DNA of 21,678 nt, taken from contig DROE01000051.1 of NCBI GenBank assembly GCA_011322005.1, positions 1 to 21,678 of the forward strand, in the 5' to 3' direction. Below, piece after piece: positions 1 through 7,492 of this stretch. A program made the position numbers and the translations under genes. Below the pieces are notes generated by a model that ran no database searches, was not told where the DNA came from, and saw only the letters and a list, made by a program, of their open reading frames with translations. The stretch is from Devosia sp. (GTDB taxonomy: Bacteria > Pseudomonadota > Alphaproteobacteria > Rhizobiales > Devosiaceae). Each line of letters begins with the position of its first letter. The first letter of the stretch is position 1.

Positions 1-360
1 GGAAATAATGGCTCATCCGGTGGCGGCGCCAATGCTCTGGAAGTAGTCGTGCCGGAATTGACCGCGTTGGCTGAAGAGGGCAAGGTCCTGTTCGATGCAA
101 ATTGCGCAGCCTGTCACGGGTCAAACGCAGCGGGTTCCGACCGGGCTCCTCCCCTTGTTCATGATATCTATAATCCAGGTCACCACCCCGATGAAGCATT
201 CGTTCGGGCCGCATTGACCGGTGTGCGCGCTCACCACTGGTCCTTCGGCAACATGCCGGTCATTACGACGGTCGATCAGGAGGACGTGCTGAAAATAACC
301 CGCTATGTACGCGAGCTTCAGGTTGCCAACGGCATCGCCACGCAAGAGCATATCATGTAG
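1..360 (+). CDS. c-type cytochrome, mono-haem (5' end missing)
   Basis: The reading frame is open from the first base of the window, so the gene begins upstream; a GTG at 49 is not a convincing start. The visible part starts with a Gly/Ser/Asn-rich stretch (GNNGSSGGGAN), which looks like a linker after a signal peptide or membrane anchor. A cytochrome c fold follows: the haem-binding motif CAACH is encoded at 103-117, and the likely sixth ligand is the Met at 253-255 in GNMPV. A C-terminal helix with ITRYVREL is typical of class I cytochromes c. It should be an exported electron carrier in the periplasm or on its membrane. The donor and acceptor cannot be told from the window. A hairpin follows at 372-386. 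The haem protein class is secure; the specific role is unknown. Confidence 0.85.
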   Translation, partial: GNNGSSGGGANALEVVVPELTALAEEGKVLFDANCAACHGSNAAGSDRAPPLVHDIYNPGHHPDEAFVRAALTGVRAHHWSFGNMPVITTVDQEDVLKITRYVRELQVANGIATQEHIM

Positions 361-371
361 TGATTTTGCAA

Positions 372-399
372 TGCCCCGGGGGGGCAGCGTTTCATTTTT
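372..399 (+). terminator. probable rho-independent terminator after the cytochrome gene
   Basis: TGCCCC (372-377) pairs with GGGGCA (381-386) around a GGG loop. A T-rich run containing TTTCATTTTT follows after a short gap. It lies 12 nt past the cytochrome stop codon and before the ribosome binding site of the next gene. The stem is short and the T-run is offset by 4 nt, so it may be weak. Confidence 0.5.
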
Positions 400-440
400 C
401 CTTCAGCGGCATTCAGACCCGAAAGTAACAGGAGAGAGCC

Positions 441-1037
441 GTGACTTGGGAAACTGTACTCGTGGTTTTTGTGATTGTCGCCCACGTGGTGCTGGTGGTG
501 CTGGTTTTTGTGTCGCTGCTGCGTGGCATCGGTGCCGACCCGGAAGTTGATACCGGCGGGCGAAAACTTCTGCGCCTTTCCCGCGTTCTTCTGTGGGGGG
601 GCATTCTGCTGGCCATCTGGACCGGGCTTGGCCTTTATATCGCGGTTGAAGCGCTGAGCGGCGAACGGGTCGTGGCCAGCGGTGTGCTGGTCGGGTTGAT
701 GCTGGCACTTTTTGCCGGACTGATGGGTGGCTGGACCCTTGCGCGCTACCTGAACTTTCGGATCGCCTGGGACGATGAAGCGATTGAAGTGACAAACTGG
801 CGCGGAAACACGAACCGGTTCCGCTGGGGCGATCTGAAAACGCTTTCCCACCGGCAGGGCGACAACAATGTCTACGGACTTGTTGATCCGGGACAGACCG
901 AAGTCAGAATATTCGACATGGAGCTGCGCTTTGAAAATGGCGGCCTGGTTCGCGCCGCTCCAAATCTGGCCGGCTATCCTGTGTTTGTGAGAGATGCGAT
1001 GCGTCATTGGGGGGAAATGCAAGGCGCTTCCGGCTGA
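441..1037 (+). CDS. small membrane protein with C-terminal PH-like domain, function unknown
   Basis: A 198-residue protein I do not recognise as a named family. The GTG start at 441 is chosen because AGGAGAG lies just upstream and the protein begins directly with a membrane helix. Three hydrophobic segments are visible at about residues 5-27, 46-70 and 78-101. A soluble part of about 95 residues follows. Its pattern (IAWDDEAIEVTNWRG, then FRWGDLKTL) resembles the beta-rich bacterial PH-like domains that often follow membrane helices; that is inference from pattern, not a confirmed match. It is preceded by a cytochrome gene with a possible terminator between them, and faces the serine hydrolase gene convergently with 38 bp between the stops. 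No catalytic motif is visible. Confidence 0.75.
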   Translation: MTWETVLVVFVIVAHVVLVVLVFVSLLRGIGADPEVDTGGRKLLRLSRVLLWGGILLAIWTGLGLYIAVEALSGERVVASGVLVGLMLALFAGLMGGWTLARYLNFRIAWDDEAIEVTNWRGNTNRFRWGDLKTLSHRQGDNNVYGLVDPGQTEVRIFDMELRFENGGLVRAAPNLAGYPVFVRDAMRHWGEMQGASG

Positions 1038-1075
1038 ACCGGACAACCCTGGCAGAGCATTTCCAGATGGCTTGA

Positions 1076-2170
1076 TTACATCCAGAATTTCCACCACCAG
1101 TTGAACCTGTGCTTCAGGAGCCTGACGGTCAGCCACTCAACGGCTTCCATCCGGGCGCTGCCCGAACCTGCATTCATGGTGATTGTGAGGGCAAAGTCAG
1201 CTTTGGGAGCCAGGATTGCCTGACAATAAAAGGTGCCTGCCGACCCGTTTATGACCGAGTAGGATACTCCCTCAAGCACACCATTGGTCACACCAAGGCA
1301 AAACCCCTTGTAGCCGAAGTGAATTTTTTTAATGGTTGCCGGGGTGAGGTACCCCCCCTGCCCCGTCAACCCCGCCAAATGCTGACGAATATACTCGGAA
1401 AAATCGGGCGGTGACATTGAAAGGTCACCCGCCGGAGCAATCAGGTCGGGAAGCGCATATTCGTGGTTGGGGCGGAACTTGATGATTTTATCGTTGCCAA
1501 TCATGTGCCCCCAAGGCTGGTCGGCCCCATGTTTGTTGGGCCATCCCATGGCGATTTTCAGATTCAGTTCCTTGGCTAAATGTTCGACAATTCCCGCATA
1601 ATCGGTGTCCAGCACTTTTTCGATCATCGCCGAGGCCAGGGTATAGCTGGCATTGGAATAGAGATGCACAAAAGTGCCGTTGCTCTTCTTTTGAGCCGCT
1701 GGTGGCAATTGCAACAGGAATTTTATGAATGCGTCCCGCCGCGAGGGAGCACCGGGATCAATCTCGGGAAATTCCTCGCCCCCGGAAGTATAGGGCTTGA
1801 TACCGGCTTCACAAAGGAACAGGTCTTCAAGGGTTATTTCTGCATAATCCTTGTCCGCCTGCGCTTCCATTTCCGGGAAAACCTCAAAAAACCGGGTTTC
1901 CCAATTGAGCTTTCCCTGTTCAACCAGCCTGCCAGCGATAACCGCCAGCACGGATTTAGAGCAGGAACCGATGTGGAAAAGGTCGTTGAGCGTTATCGCC
2001 TCATCGGTGTCGAACTGGCGCACACCGTCCATCTGAACGGTTTGCAGAGCGTTCGAATTCATCACCGTGACTACGATGGCGGGAATATTGAACTTGCGGC
2101 GCGCTCTGGAAATGATACCGGCGACAAACCTGTTGTCGGTATCTTGCGTAGTGCTGGAAGTGGTGGGCAT
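1076..2170 (-). CDS. serine hydrolase, beta-lactamase class C / penicillin-binding-protein fold
   Basis: A 364-residue protein with the three landmarks of the serine beta-lactamase/DD-peptidase/esterase superfamily. The SxxK motif is SCSK (residues 69-72 from this start), the tyrosine motif is YSN (171-173), and NGSAG (308-312) sits where the third KTG/HxG-type box is expected. There is no signal peptide, so it is probably a cytosolic esterase- or peptidase-like enzyme rather than a secreted beta-lactamase. Substrate unknown. The ATG at 2170 is chosen over an in-frame TTG at 2182: AAGGGA and AGGAG lie at usable distances from the ATG, whereas the TTG abuts AGGAG. The gene follows eno by 36 nt on the same strand, so the two are likely cotranscribed. 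The C-terminus is oddly aromatic (WWWKFW). No terminator is obvious after it. Confidence 0.85.
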   Translation of the reverse strand: MPTTSSTTQDTDNRFVAGIISRARRKFNIPAIVVTVMNSNALQTVQMDGVRQFDTDEAITLNDLFHIGSCSKSVLAVIAGRLVEQGKLNWETRFFEVFPEMEAQADKDYAEITLEDLFLCEAGIKPYTSGGEEFPEIDPGAPSRRDAFIKFLLQLPPAAQKKSNGTFVHLYSNASYTLASAMIEKVLDTDYAGIVEHLAKELNLKIAMGWPNKHGADQPWGHMIGNDKIIKFRPNHEYALPDLIAPAGDLSMSPPDFSEYIRQHLAGLTGQGGYLTPATIKKIHFGYKGFCLGVTNGVLEGVSYSVINGSAGTFYCQAILAPKADFALTITMNAGSGSARMEAVEWLTVRLLKHRFNWWWKFWM

Positions 2171-2206
2171 TGGTCCCTTCAACTCCTGTTGAAAACAAAG
2201 AGAGGT

Positions 2207-3484
2207 TCAGCCCCCTCTCACCACGCCTTTCCCCGCATAAACTGCCGCGTCGCCCAACTGCTCTTCGATACGGATGAGCTGGTTGTATTTGGCCAGCCGC
2301 TCGGAGCGCGACAGCGAGCCGGTTTTTATCTGCCCGCAATTCAGCGCCACCGCCAGGTCGGCGATGGTTGCGTCCTCGGTCTCACCCGAGCGGTGGGAAA
2401 TCACCGAAGTATAGGCAGCGCGGTGGGCCGTTTCCACCGCCTCAAAGGTTTCACTCAAGGTGCCAATCTGGTTGACCTTGACCAGAATGGAGTTGGCAAC
2501 CCCCATCTTGATGCCGGACTTCAGGCGTTCGGTGTTGGTGACGAACAGGTCGTCACCCACAAGCTGGCATTTGTCTCCAAGAGTATCGGTAAGGGTTTTC
2601 CAGCCGTCCCAGTCGTCCTCGTCCATGCCGTCTTCAACCGAAATGATGGGATAGCGGGCAACAAGGTCGGCCAGATAGGCCACATGCTCGTCCGGGGACA
2701 GGCTCCTGCCCTCCCCGGTCATTTCATATTTGCCGTTTCTGTAGTATTCCGAAGCCGCGCAATCCAGCGCCAGCGCCACGTCCTCGCCGGGCCGGAACCC
2801 CGCCTTCTCGATGGCGTTCATAATGAACCCCAGCGCCACATCGGCCGAAGCCAGATTGGGGGCAAATCCGCCCTCGTCCCCGACATTGGTGTTGTGACCT
2901 TTTTCGGAGAGGGCCTTTTTCAGCGTATGAAAAATTTCGGAGCCTACCCGTACTGCATCAGCTATCGAATGCGCTCCGACAGGCATCACCATGAACTCCT
3001 GAATATCAATGGGATTGTCCGCATGGGCCCCGCCATTGATGATATTCATCATCGGCACCGGCATGATATGGGCGTTGGGCCCTCCCAGATAGCGAAACAG
3101 GGGCAATTCGGAACTTTCAGCCGCCGCCTTGGCAACAGCAAGCGAGACACCCAGAATGGCGTTGGCACCCAGTTTGCTCTTGTTGGGCGTGCCGTCCAGT
3201 TCCATCATCGCCCTGTCAATGCCGATCTGGTCCAGCGCGTCCATCTCGTGGATTTCATCGGCAATCAGCGTGTCGACATTGTCCACCGCTTTCAAAACGC
3301 CCTTGCCCATATATTCACGACCACCATCACGCAGTTCAACCGCCTCATGGGCACCGGTCGACGCGCCCGAAGGCACGGCGGCGCGTCCGAAACTGCCATC
3401 GTCAAGCACCACATCTACTTCAATGGTGGGGTTGCCCCGGCTGTCAAAAATCTGGCGGGCGGCAACATCAATGATGCAGGACAT
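2207..3484 (-). CDS. eno: enolase (phosphopyruvate hydratase)
   Basis: Glycolytic enzyme interconverting 2-phosphoglycerate and phosphoenolpyruvate; cytosolic, and in many bacteria also an RNA degradosome partner. The 425-residue length fits the family (about 430). Visible landmarks are the N-terminal DSRGNPT, the catalytic-loop SGAST, DEGG with the general-acid Glu (about residue 204), and the Mg ligands Asp241, Glu284 (SVEDGMDEDDW) and Asp311 (GDDLFVTN). The catalytic Lys336 (VKVNQIGT), the SHRSGETED signature (363-371) and a Lys near 387 are also present. The ATG at 3484 is chosen because the protein then begins MSCIIDV as enolases do, with AAGGA 9 nt upstream; the frame stays open further 5' but adds an implausible basic extension. 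It is followed by the serine hydrolase gene. Confidence 0.98.
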   Translation of the reverse strand: MSCIIDVAARQIFDSRGNPTIEVDVVLDDGSFGRAAVPSGASTGAHEAVELRDGGREYMGKGVLKAVDNVDTLIADEIHEMDALDQIGIDRAMMELDGTPNKSKLGANAILGVSLAVAKAAAESSELPLFRYLGGPNAHIMPVPMMNIINGGAHADNPIDIQEFMVMPVGAHSIADAVRVGSEIFHTLKKALSEKGHNTNVGDEGGFAPNLASADVALGFIMNAIEKAGFRPGEDVALALDCAASEYYRNGKYEMTGEGRSLSPDEHVAYLADLVARYPIISVEDGMDEDDWDGWKTLTDTLGDKCQLVGDDLFVTNTERLKSGIKMGVANSILVKVNQIGTLSETFEAVETAHRAAYTSVISHRSGETEDATIADLAVALNCGQIKTGSLSRSERLAKYNQLIRIEEQLGDAAVYAGKGVVRGG

Positions 3485-3517
3485 GGGAGCTTTCCTTGTT
3501 TTGGCTGTTTTGCGTGT

Positions 3518-3546
3518 TTGATACGCCCTGCGGGGACAAATGGAAA
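3518..3546 (-). promoter_or_regulatory. candidate sigma-70 promoter for eno
   Basis: On the minus strand a -35 box TTTCCA (3546-3541) is separated by exactly 17 nt from a -10 box TATCAA (3523-3518). Each box matches the consensus at four of six positions. Transcription would start about 25-30 nt before the eno ATG, leaving room for its ribosome binding site. The peroxiredoxin terminator lies just upstream, which supports a separate promoter here. Found by eye only. Confidence 0.4.
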
Positions 3547-3582
3547 GGTCCCGGCATTGATTGTTCAAGACAAACAGCGACA

Positions 3583-3617
3583 TAAAAAGCCGCCCCGCAT
3601 TTTCATGCGGCGCGGCT
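3583..3617 (-). terminator. rho-independent terminator after the peroxiredoxin gene
   Basis: A 13-bp stem (AGCCGCGCCGCAT against ATGCGGGGCGGCT on the minus strand, one mismatch) closes a 4-nt loop and is followed by CTTTTTATG. It begins 19 nt past the peroxiredoxin stop codon. It separates that gene from eno downstream on the same strand. Confidence 0.85.
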
Positions 3618-3636
3618 GAAGTTATCCATTTTTTTC

Positions 3637-4263
3637 CTAAAGTTTCGTCGTGCGCAGATAGGGGCGAACAGTCTCAAAGCCATTGGGGTATTTGCTTGCA
3701 GCGTCCTTATCGGAAACCGAGAGCGGAATAATCACCTTGTCGCCCGGTGCCCAGTCCGCGGGGGTGGCGATGGTTTTTTCGTCGGCCAGTTGCAGCGCGT
3801 CGATAACCCTGAGGATTTCATCAAAATTGCGGCCCACATTCATCGGGTAGGTCAGGGTCAGGCGAACCTTTTTGCTGGGGTCGATGATGAAAACGGAACG
3901 TACCGCCTCGGTGGTGTTGGTATTGGGATGGATCATGTCGTAAAGCTGGGCCACTTCCAAGCTTTTGTCGGCAATGATAGGGAATTTTAACTCGGTATTC
4001 TGGGTGTCGTTGACATCAAGAATCCACTTGTTGTGTTCCTCAACGCTGTCGGTTGAAAGGCCGATTGGCTTGACGTTGCGCTTTGCGAATTCGTCCCCAA
4101 GCTGTGCCGTACGCCCCATTTCGGTGGTGCATACGGGGGTAAAATCCGCCGGATGACTGAAGAAAAAGACCCAGGAATTTCCGATCCATTCGTGGAAATT
4201 GATTTTGCCCTGTGTTGTATCGGCTGTGAAATTTGGGGCGGTATCGCCCAACCTTACGCTCAT
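3637..4263 (-). CDS. 1-Cys peroxiredoxin (Prx6-type)
   Basis: Thiol peroxidase reducing hydrogen peroxide, alkyl hydroperoxides or peroxynitrite in the cytosol. The 208 residues match the Prx6 subfamily, including the extended C-terminal domain (PADWAPGDKVIIPLSVSD). The peroxidatic cysteine is Cys45 in HPADFTPVCTTE; Thr42, Pro43 and an Arg near residue 122 complete the usual active site. It is the only cysteine in the protein, so there is no internal resolving cysteine and the reductant must come from another protein or small thiol. The ATG at 4263 has AGGAG 9 nt upstream; the open frame extends further 5' but runs into the terminator of glpV and is not likely translated. Monocistronic, bounded by terminators on both sides. 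Confidence 0.95.
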   Translation of the reverse strand: MSVRLGDTAPNFTADTTQGKINFHEWIGNSWVFFFSHPADFTPVCTTEMGRTAQLGDEFAKRNVKPIGLSTDSVEEHNKWILDVNDTQNTELKFPIIADKSLEVAQLYDMIHPNTNTTEAVRSVFIIDPSKKVRLTLTYPMNVGRNFDEILRVIDALQLADEKTIATPADWAPGDKVIIPLSVSDKDAASKYPNGFETVRPYLRTTKL

Positions 4264-4302
4264 TTTGCAATGCTCCTGATAAGGACTGTTTCTGATGCTT
4301 CC

Positions 4303-4330
4303 CATATAACCATTCACCAGCGCGGAACAA
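4303..4330 (-). promoter_or_regulatory. possible promoter for the peroxiredoxin gene
   Basis: On the minus strand TTGTTC (4330-4325) and TATATG (4308-4303) are 16 nt apart, about 40 nt before the peroxiredoxin ATG and just past the glpV terminator. The -35 match is weak (three of six). The position between a terminator and an isolated gene is the main support. Confidence 0.3.
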
Positions 4331-4342
4331 TGCCATACCCCA

Positions 4343-4378
4343 AAAGAAAAAGCGCCGGAACCCATTTTGGGATCCGGC
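4343..4378 (-). terminator. rho-independent terminator at the end of the glp operon
   Basis: On the minus strand GCCGGATCCCA pairs with TGGGTTCCGGC (one mismatch, 11-bp stem) around a 3-nt loop. It is followed by GCTTTTTCTTTT. It lies 85 nt after the glpV stop codon and closes the glycerol operon. Confidence 0.85.
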
Positions 4379-4463
4379 ACCTCATTTTTCTCAGAAGGGG
4401 CTGTCCTGAAAGCTGCGGAATTGGATTCCCGTCTTCTCTTCAGGCGCCCCCATCAAAGCTGGC

Positions 4464-6194
4464 CTACTGCCAGCGCTGGATGATGTCCTCATAGGCAATG
4501 GTGACGCCCTGGGGCTTCTCATTGTCCAGCATCGCCTTGGCTCCGCCCTTGCCAATCCACTCCGAAGCGTCAACTTCGGGGTTCAGACGCGGACCACAAC
4601 CACCGTAAACATTGGCGGCTTCGTCAGCGGCCTGCATGCGGGACATGGTCAGGTCCATTTCAGCCGCCAGACGGTCCATGGCCTGTTGCGGGGTAAAGGC
4701 ACCCGAGTTCACATCACCAATCTGCTGCCACCATATCTGAGCCAGCTTGGGATAATCGGGAACGTTGACACCGGTTGGTGTCCACAATACCCGGTCCGGT
4801 GAGCGATAGAACTCAACCAGCCCACCAAGTTTTGGCGCGCGTTCGGTAAAGCTCTCATGGCGCACCGTGCTGTCCCGGATGAAGGTCAGGCCCACATGGG
4901 ATTTGCGCACGTCAACCGTCTTGGAGGTGACAAACTGAGCATAAAGCCATGCCGCCTTCATACGGTCAACCGGTGTGGACTTGAAAAATGTCCACGATCC
5001 GGCATCCTGATAACCAAGCTTCTGGCCTTCTTCCCAATAAGGACCCTTGGGGGAAGGAGCCATCCGCCACAGGGGGAAGCCATTTTCGTCAACCGTGTTG
5101 TTACCTTCGGACCGGGGCTTCACCATGTCGGCGGTAAAGGCGGTGTACCAGAAAATCTGCTGGGCCACGTTACCCTGGCTCAAGGCAGGCAGCGACTGAT
5201 AAAAGTCGTAGCTTGCAGCGCTGGGGGGAGCATAGGCACGCAGCCATTCATCCCATTTGCGAATGGCATAGACAGCCGCCGGGCCATTGGTACCACCCCC
5301 GCGGGTGACGGAAGCGCCCACCGGGTTGCAAGAGCCTTCTTCCATGCGGATACCCCATTCATCAATGGGGCGGCCATTGGGAAGACCGACCGAACCGGCA
5401 CCGGCCATGGAAAGCCAGGCATCAGTCATACGCCAGCCAAGGTCGGGTGCACGCTTGCCATAGTCCATATGGCCATAGATGCGCTCGCCGTTGATTTCCT
5501 GCACGGTGACGGTAAAGAACTGGGCGATGTCTTCATAGGCCGACCAGTTGACCGGCACACCCAGATCATAGCCATAAAGGTCCTTGAACTGGGCCTGAAG
5601 GTCGGGGTCATCGAACCAGTCCTTGCGGAACCAATAAAGGTTGGCAAACTGCTGGTCGGGCAACTGATAGACCTTGCCATCGGGTCCCGTTGTGAAGGGG
5701 AGGCCGATAAAGTCATCAAGGTCCAGACCCGGATTGGTTACATCGGCGCCCTCGCCCGCCATGAAGTCGGTCAGGTTGACTGCCAATTGCAAACGCGAGT
5801 GGGTGCCAATCAGATCACTGTCATTGACATAACCATCATAAAGATTGCGCCCGGTCTGCATTTGCGTTTGCACGGCCTGAACAACTTCGCCTTCGCCAAG
5901 AATCTGATGGTTCACCTTGATGCCGGTGATTTCCTCAAAGGCTTTGGTGAGCACTTCAGATTCGTAAGAGTGGGTTGGAATGCCTTCCGACAGGACATTG
6001 ATCTCCATGCCGGCGAAAGGCGCCGCTGCATCAATGAACCATTGCATCTCCGCCATCTGCTCATCCACAGAAAGCGTCGAGGGTTGGAATTCATCGGCAA
6101 TCCAGCGTGCCGCTTCTTCCGGTCCTGCCAGGGCCATTCCTGTACCCAGCAGCACCGCAAGAGCGGCCGTTGATGCCAGTAATCGTAGTTTCAT
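4464..6194 (-). CDS. glpV: glycerol ABC transporter, periplasmic substrate-binding protein
   Basis: A 576-residue extracytoplasmic binding protein, last gene of the glycerol uptake operon. The N-terminus MKLRLLASTAALAVLLGTGM is a signal peptide with likely cleavage after ALA at residue 23. The mature protein is much larger than the usual 400-450 residue sugar-binding proteins, as is known for the rhizobial GlpV group. Cluster-type features include KDWFDDP and WRMTDAWLSMAGAG, with many Trp and Tyr residues suited to binding a polyol. Only two cysteines are present (Cys289 in GSCNPVG and Cys533 in GGCGPR), so a single disulfide is possible. GGAGG lies 8 nt before the ATG. A 193-nt structured gap separates it from glpU. 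Naming rests on gene order and protein character; the substrate is inferred. Confidence 0.88.
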   Translation of the reverse strand: MKLRLLASTAALAVLLGTGMALAGPEEAARWIADEFQPSTLSVDEQMAEMQWFIDAAAPFAGMEINVLSEGIPTHSYESEVLTKAFEEITGIKVNHQILGEGEVVQAVQTQMQTGRNLYDGYVNDSDLIGTHSRLQLAVNLTDFMAGEGADVTNPGLDLDDFIGLPFTTGPDGKVYQLPDQQFANLYWFRKDWFDDPDLQAQFKDLYGYDLGVPVNWSAYEDIAQFFTVTVQEINGERIYGHMDYGKRAPDLGWRMTDAWLSMAGAGSVGLPNGRPIDEWGIRMEEGSCNPVGASVTRGGGTNGPAAVYAIRKWDEWLRAYAPPSAASYDFYQSLPALSQGNVAQQIFWYTAFTADMVKPRSEGNNTVDENGFPLWRMAPSPKGPYWEEGQKLGYQDAGSWTFFKSTPVDRMKAAWLYAQFVTSKTVDVRKSHVGLTFIRDSTVRHESFTERAPKLGGLVEFYRSPDRVLWTPTGVNVPDYPKLAQIWWQQIGDVNSGAFTPQQAMDRLAAEMDLTMSRMQAADEAANVYGGCGPRLNPEVDASEWIGKGGAKAMLDNEKPQGVTIAYEDIIQRWQ

Positions 6195-6226
6195 TGGGTT
6201 TTCCTCCCATTAAGGTTGTCATTTGG

Positions 6227-6318
6227 CCCGAAATTCGGGTAGACGACGCGGACTTGTCTTCCCTGAACAGGGTTGACATGTGCCAAAGGCGCAAAGACAT
6301 TTCGTCCGCGTCGTACCC
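6227..6318 (-). promoter_or_regulatory. large inverted-repeat structure between glpU and glpV
   Basis: ACGACGCGGAC (6243-6253) and GTCCGCGTCGT (6304-6314) form a perfect 11-bp inverted repeat. Inside it TGTCTT (6255-6260) can pair with AAGACA (6294-6299), and CCCTGAACAGGG can form a small hairpin. Outside it GGGT (6237-6240) can pair with ACCC (6315-6318) across a 2-nt bulge. The same CGGG is also half of a smaller palindrome, CCCGAA-A-TTCGGG (6227-6239). In the glp mRNA this would be a branched hairpin just before the glpV ribosome binding site. No T-run follows, so it is not a standard terminator. It may affect mRNA stability, processing or glpV translation; that is inference. Confidence 0.6.
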
Positions 6319-6387
6319 TCGCTGCGGCCCTGGTGCTTCAAACCTTCCAGAAACCGCTAGCGGGGGTATTTTCATTTCAGCACTCCT

Positions 6388-6672
6388 TTACACCCAGCGG
6401 TAAACCGCAAGGGCAAAAATCACTGAAATGACAGTGGCACCCCAGAGTGGCGCGCTGGTAAGGGCGAGCCATCCAAGGTGAATATAGGCGGAGCCGAGCA
6501 GGGAAATAAAAAGCCGGTCTCCGCGTGTTGTATCAAGGCCCAGCACCCCGTGTCTGGGGCCGCCGCCGGGGTCTATTCTCTCCCACAGGCCCATGGCCAG
6601 AATAAGCAGAGCGATAACAATAAAGAACGTTGCCGTCTGCCACGTCCACGCCATCCAGGATAAATCCATCAT
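6388..6672 (-). CDS. glpU: small integral membrane protein of the glycerol transporter operon (DUF2160 type)
   Basis: A 94-residue hydrophobic, tryptophan-rich protein with three likely membrane segments (about residues 12-29, 55-70 and 73-92). The polar loop RIDPGGGPRHGVLGLDTTRGDR looks like its most distinctive part. In the rhizobial glp operon a protein of this type sits between the second permease and the binding protein, as here. It is presumed to be an accessory part of the transporter, but no biochemical role is known to me. The ATG at 6672 has GGGAGGG about 8 nt upstream; a second ATG follows directly at 6669. It begins 19 nt after glpQ. The frame is open further upstream, but that stretch overlaps glpQ and has no support. 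Assignment rests on position, size and sequence character. Confidence 0.85.
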   Translation of the reverse strand: MMDLSWMAWTWQTATFFIVIALLILAMGLWERIDPGGGPRHGVLGLDTTRGDRLFISLLGSAYIHLGWLALTSAPLWGATVISVIFALAVYRWV

Positions 6673-6691
6673 CGTTACGCCCTCCCCATGA

Positions 6692-7492
6692 CTACACCCG
6701 CCCCATGGCAAAGCCCTTGGCGATGTGATTGCGCACAAACCAGATGACGATGGCGCCAGGGATAATCGTGAGCACTCCGGCGGCGGCCAGAAGGCCAAGC
6801 TCATAACCCGCCGTGCTCGAAGTGCGCGTCATCACCGCGGCAATGGGTTTGGCTGCAACGGAAGTGAGCGTTTTGGCCAGCAGCAGTTCGACCCAGGAGA
6901 ACATGAAGACAAAAAATGCCGTCACCCCGATGCCACTGGCAATCAGGGGCATGAAAATCTTGACGAAAAAGCGCGGGAACGAATAGCCGTCAATATAGGC
7001 GGTTTCGTCAATTTCCTTGGGAACTCCGGACATGAACCCCTCAAGAATCCACACCGAGAGCGGAATGTTGAACAGGGCGTGGGCCAGCGCCACCGCCAGG
7101 GGGGTATCGAACAGTCCCATGGAGGAATAGAGCTGGAGGAACGGCAGGGCAAATACCGCCGGGGGGGCCATGCGGTTGGTCAGAAGCCAGAAAAACAGGT
7201 GTTTGTCGCCAAGGAACCGATAACGCGAGAATGCGTAGGCCGCCGGCAGGGCAAAACTCACCGAAATGAGCGTGTTCATAACCACATAGGTCAGCGAGTT
7301 AAGGTAACCGCTATACCAGACCGGATTGGTCAGGATTTCCACGTAGGAATCGATGGTGAAAGCCTGCGGCCAAAGGCTGAAGCCGCCAAGGATCTCGTTT
7401 GTGGTCTTGAACGACATATTCAACAGCCAATAGATGGGTGCCATCAGAAACAGAATGTAGAGCGTTGGCACAAACCAGCGGAAGTTCTTCAT
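6692..7492 (-). CDS. glpQ: glycerol ABC transporter permease, second subunit
   Basis: A 266-residue inner-membrane permease of the binding-protein-dependent family (MalG-like, CUT1 class), with about six hydrophobic segments. The cytoplasmic EAA loop that docks on the ATPases is visible at residues 160-185 (EIDETAYIDGYS, then FFVKIFMPL). It should pair with GlpP to form the membrane channel. The ATG at 7492 overlaps the glpP stop by 4 nt (ATGA), with GGAGAAGAG just before it; the coupled start favours equal amounts of the two permeases. The longer open frame upstream lies inside glpP and is rejected. The gene must not be confused with the E. coli glpQ phosphodiesterase, which shares the symbol but is unrelated. 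Confidence 0.93.
   Translation of the reverse strand: MKNFRWFVPTLYILFLMAPIYWLLNMSFKTTNEILGGFSLWPQAFTIDSYVEILTNPVWYSGYLNSLTYVVMNTLISVSFALPAAYAFSRYRFLGDKHLFFWLLTNRMAPPAVFALPFLQLYSSMGLFDTPLAVALAHALFNIPLSVWILEGFMSGVPKEIDETAYIDGYSFPRFFVKIFMPLIASGIGVTAFFVFMFSWVELLLAKTLTSVAAKPIAAVMTRTSSTAGYELGLLAAAGVLTIIPGAIVIWFVRNHIAKGFAMGRV

Noticed and set aside
318..1136. Minus-strand open frame of 272 codons opposite the small membrane protein
   Set aside because: His/Gln/Pro-rich with no membrane or domain pattern. The plus-strand protein has three clean membrane helices and a ribosome binding site, so that strand is preferred.
1580..3619. Plus-strand open frame of 679 codons spanning both eno and the serine hydrolase gene
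   Set aside because: It is exactly antisense to two well-supported genes, crosses their intergenic gap, and shows no domain or membrane pattern. Long antisense frames are common in GC-biased coding DNA.
4857..6173. Plus-strand open frame of 438 codons opposite glpV
   Set aside because: Entirely antisense to a gene with a clear signal peptide and strong ribosome binding site; no recognisable protein features.
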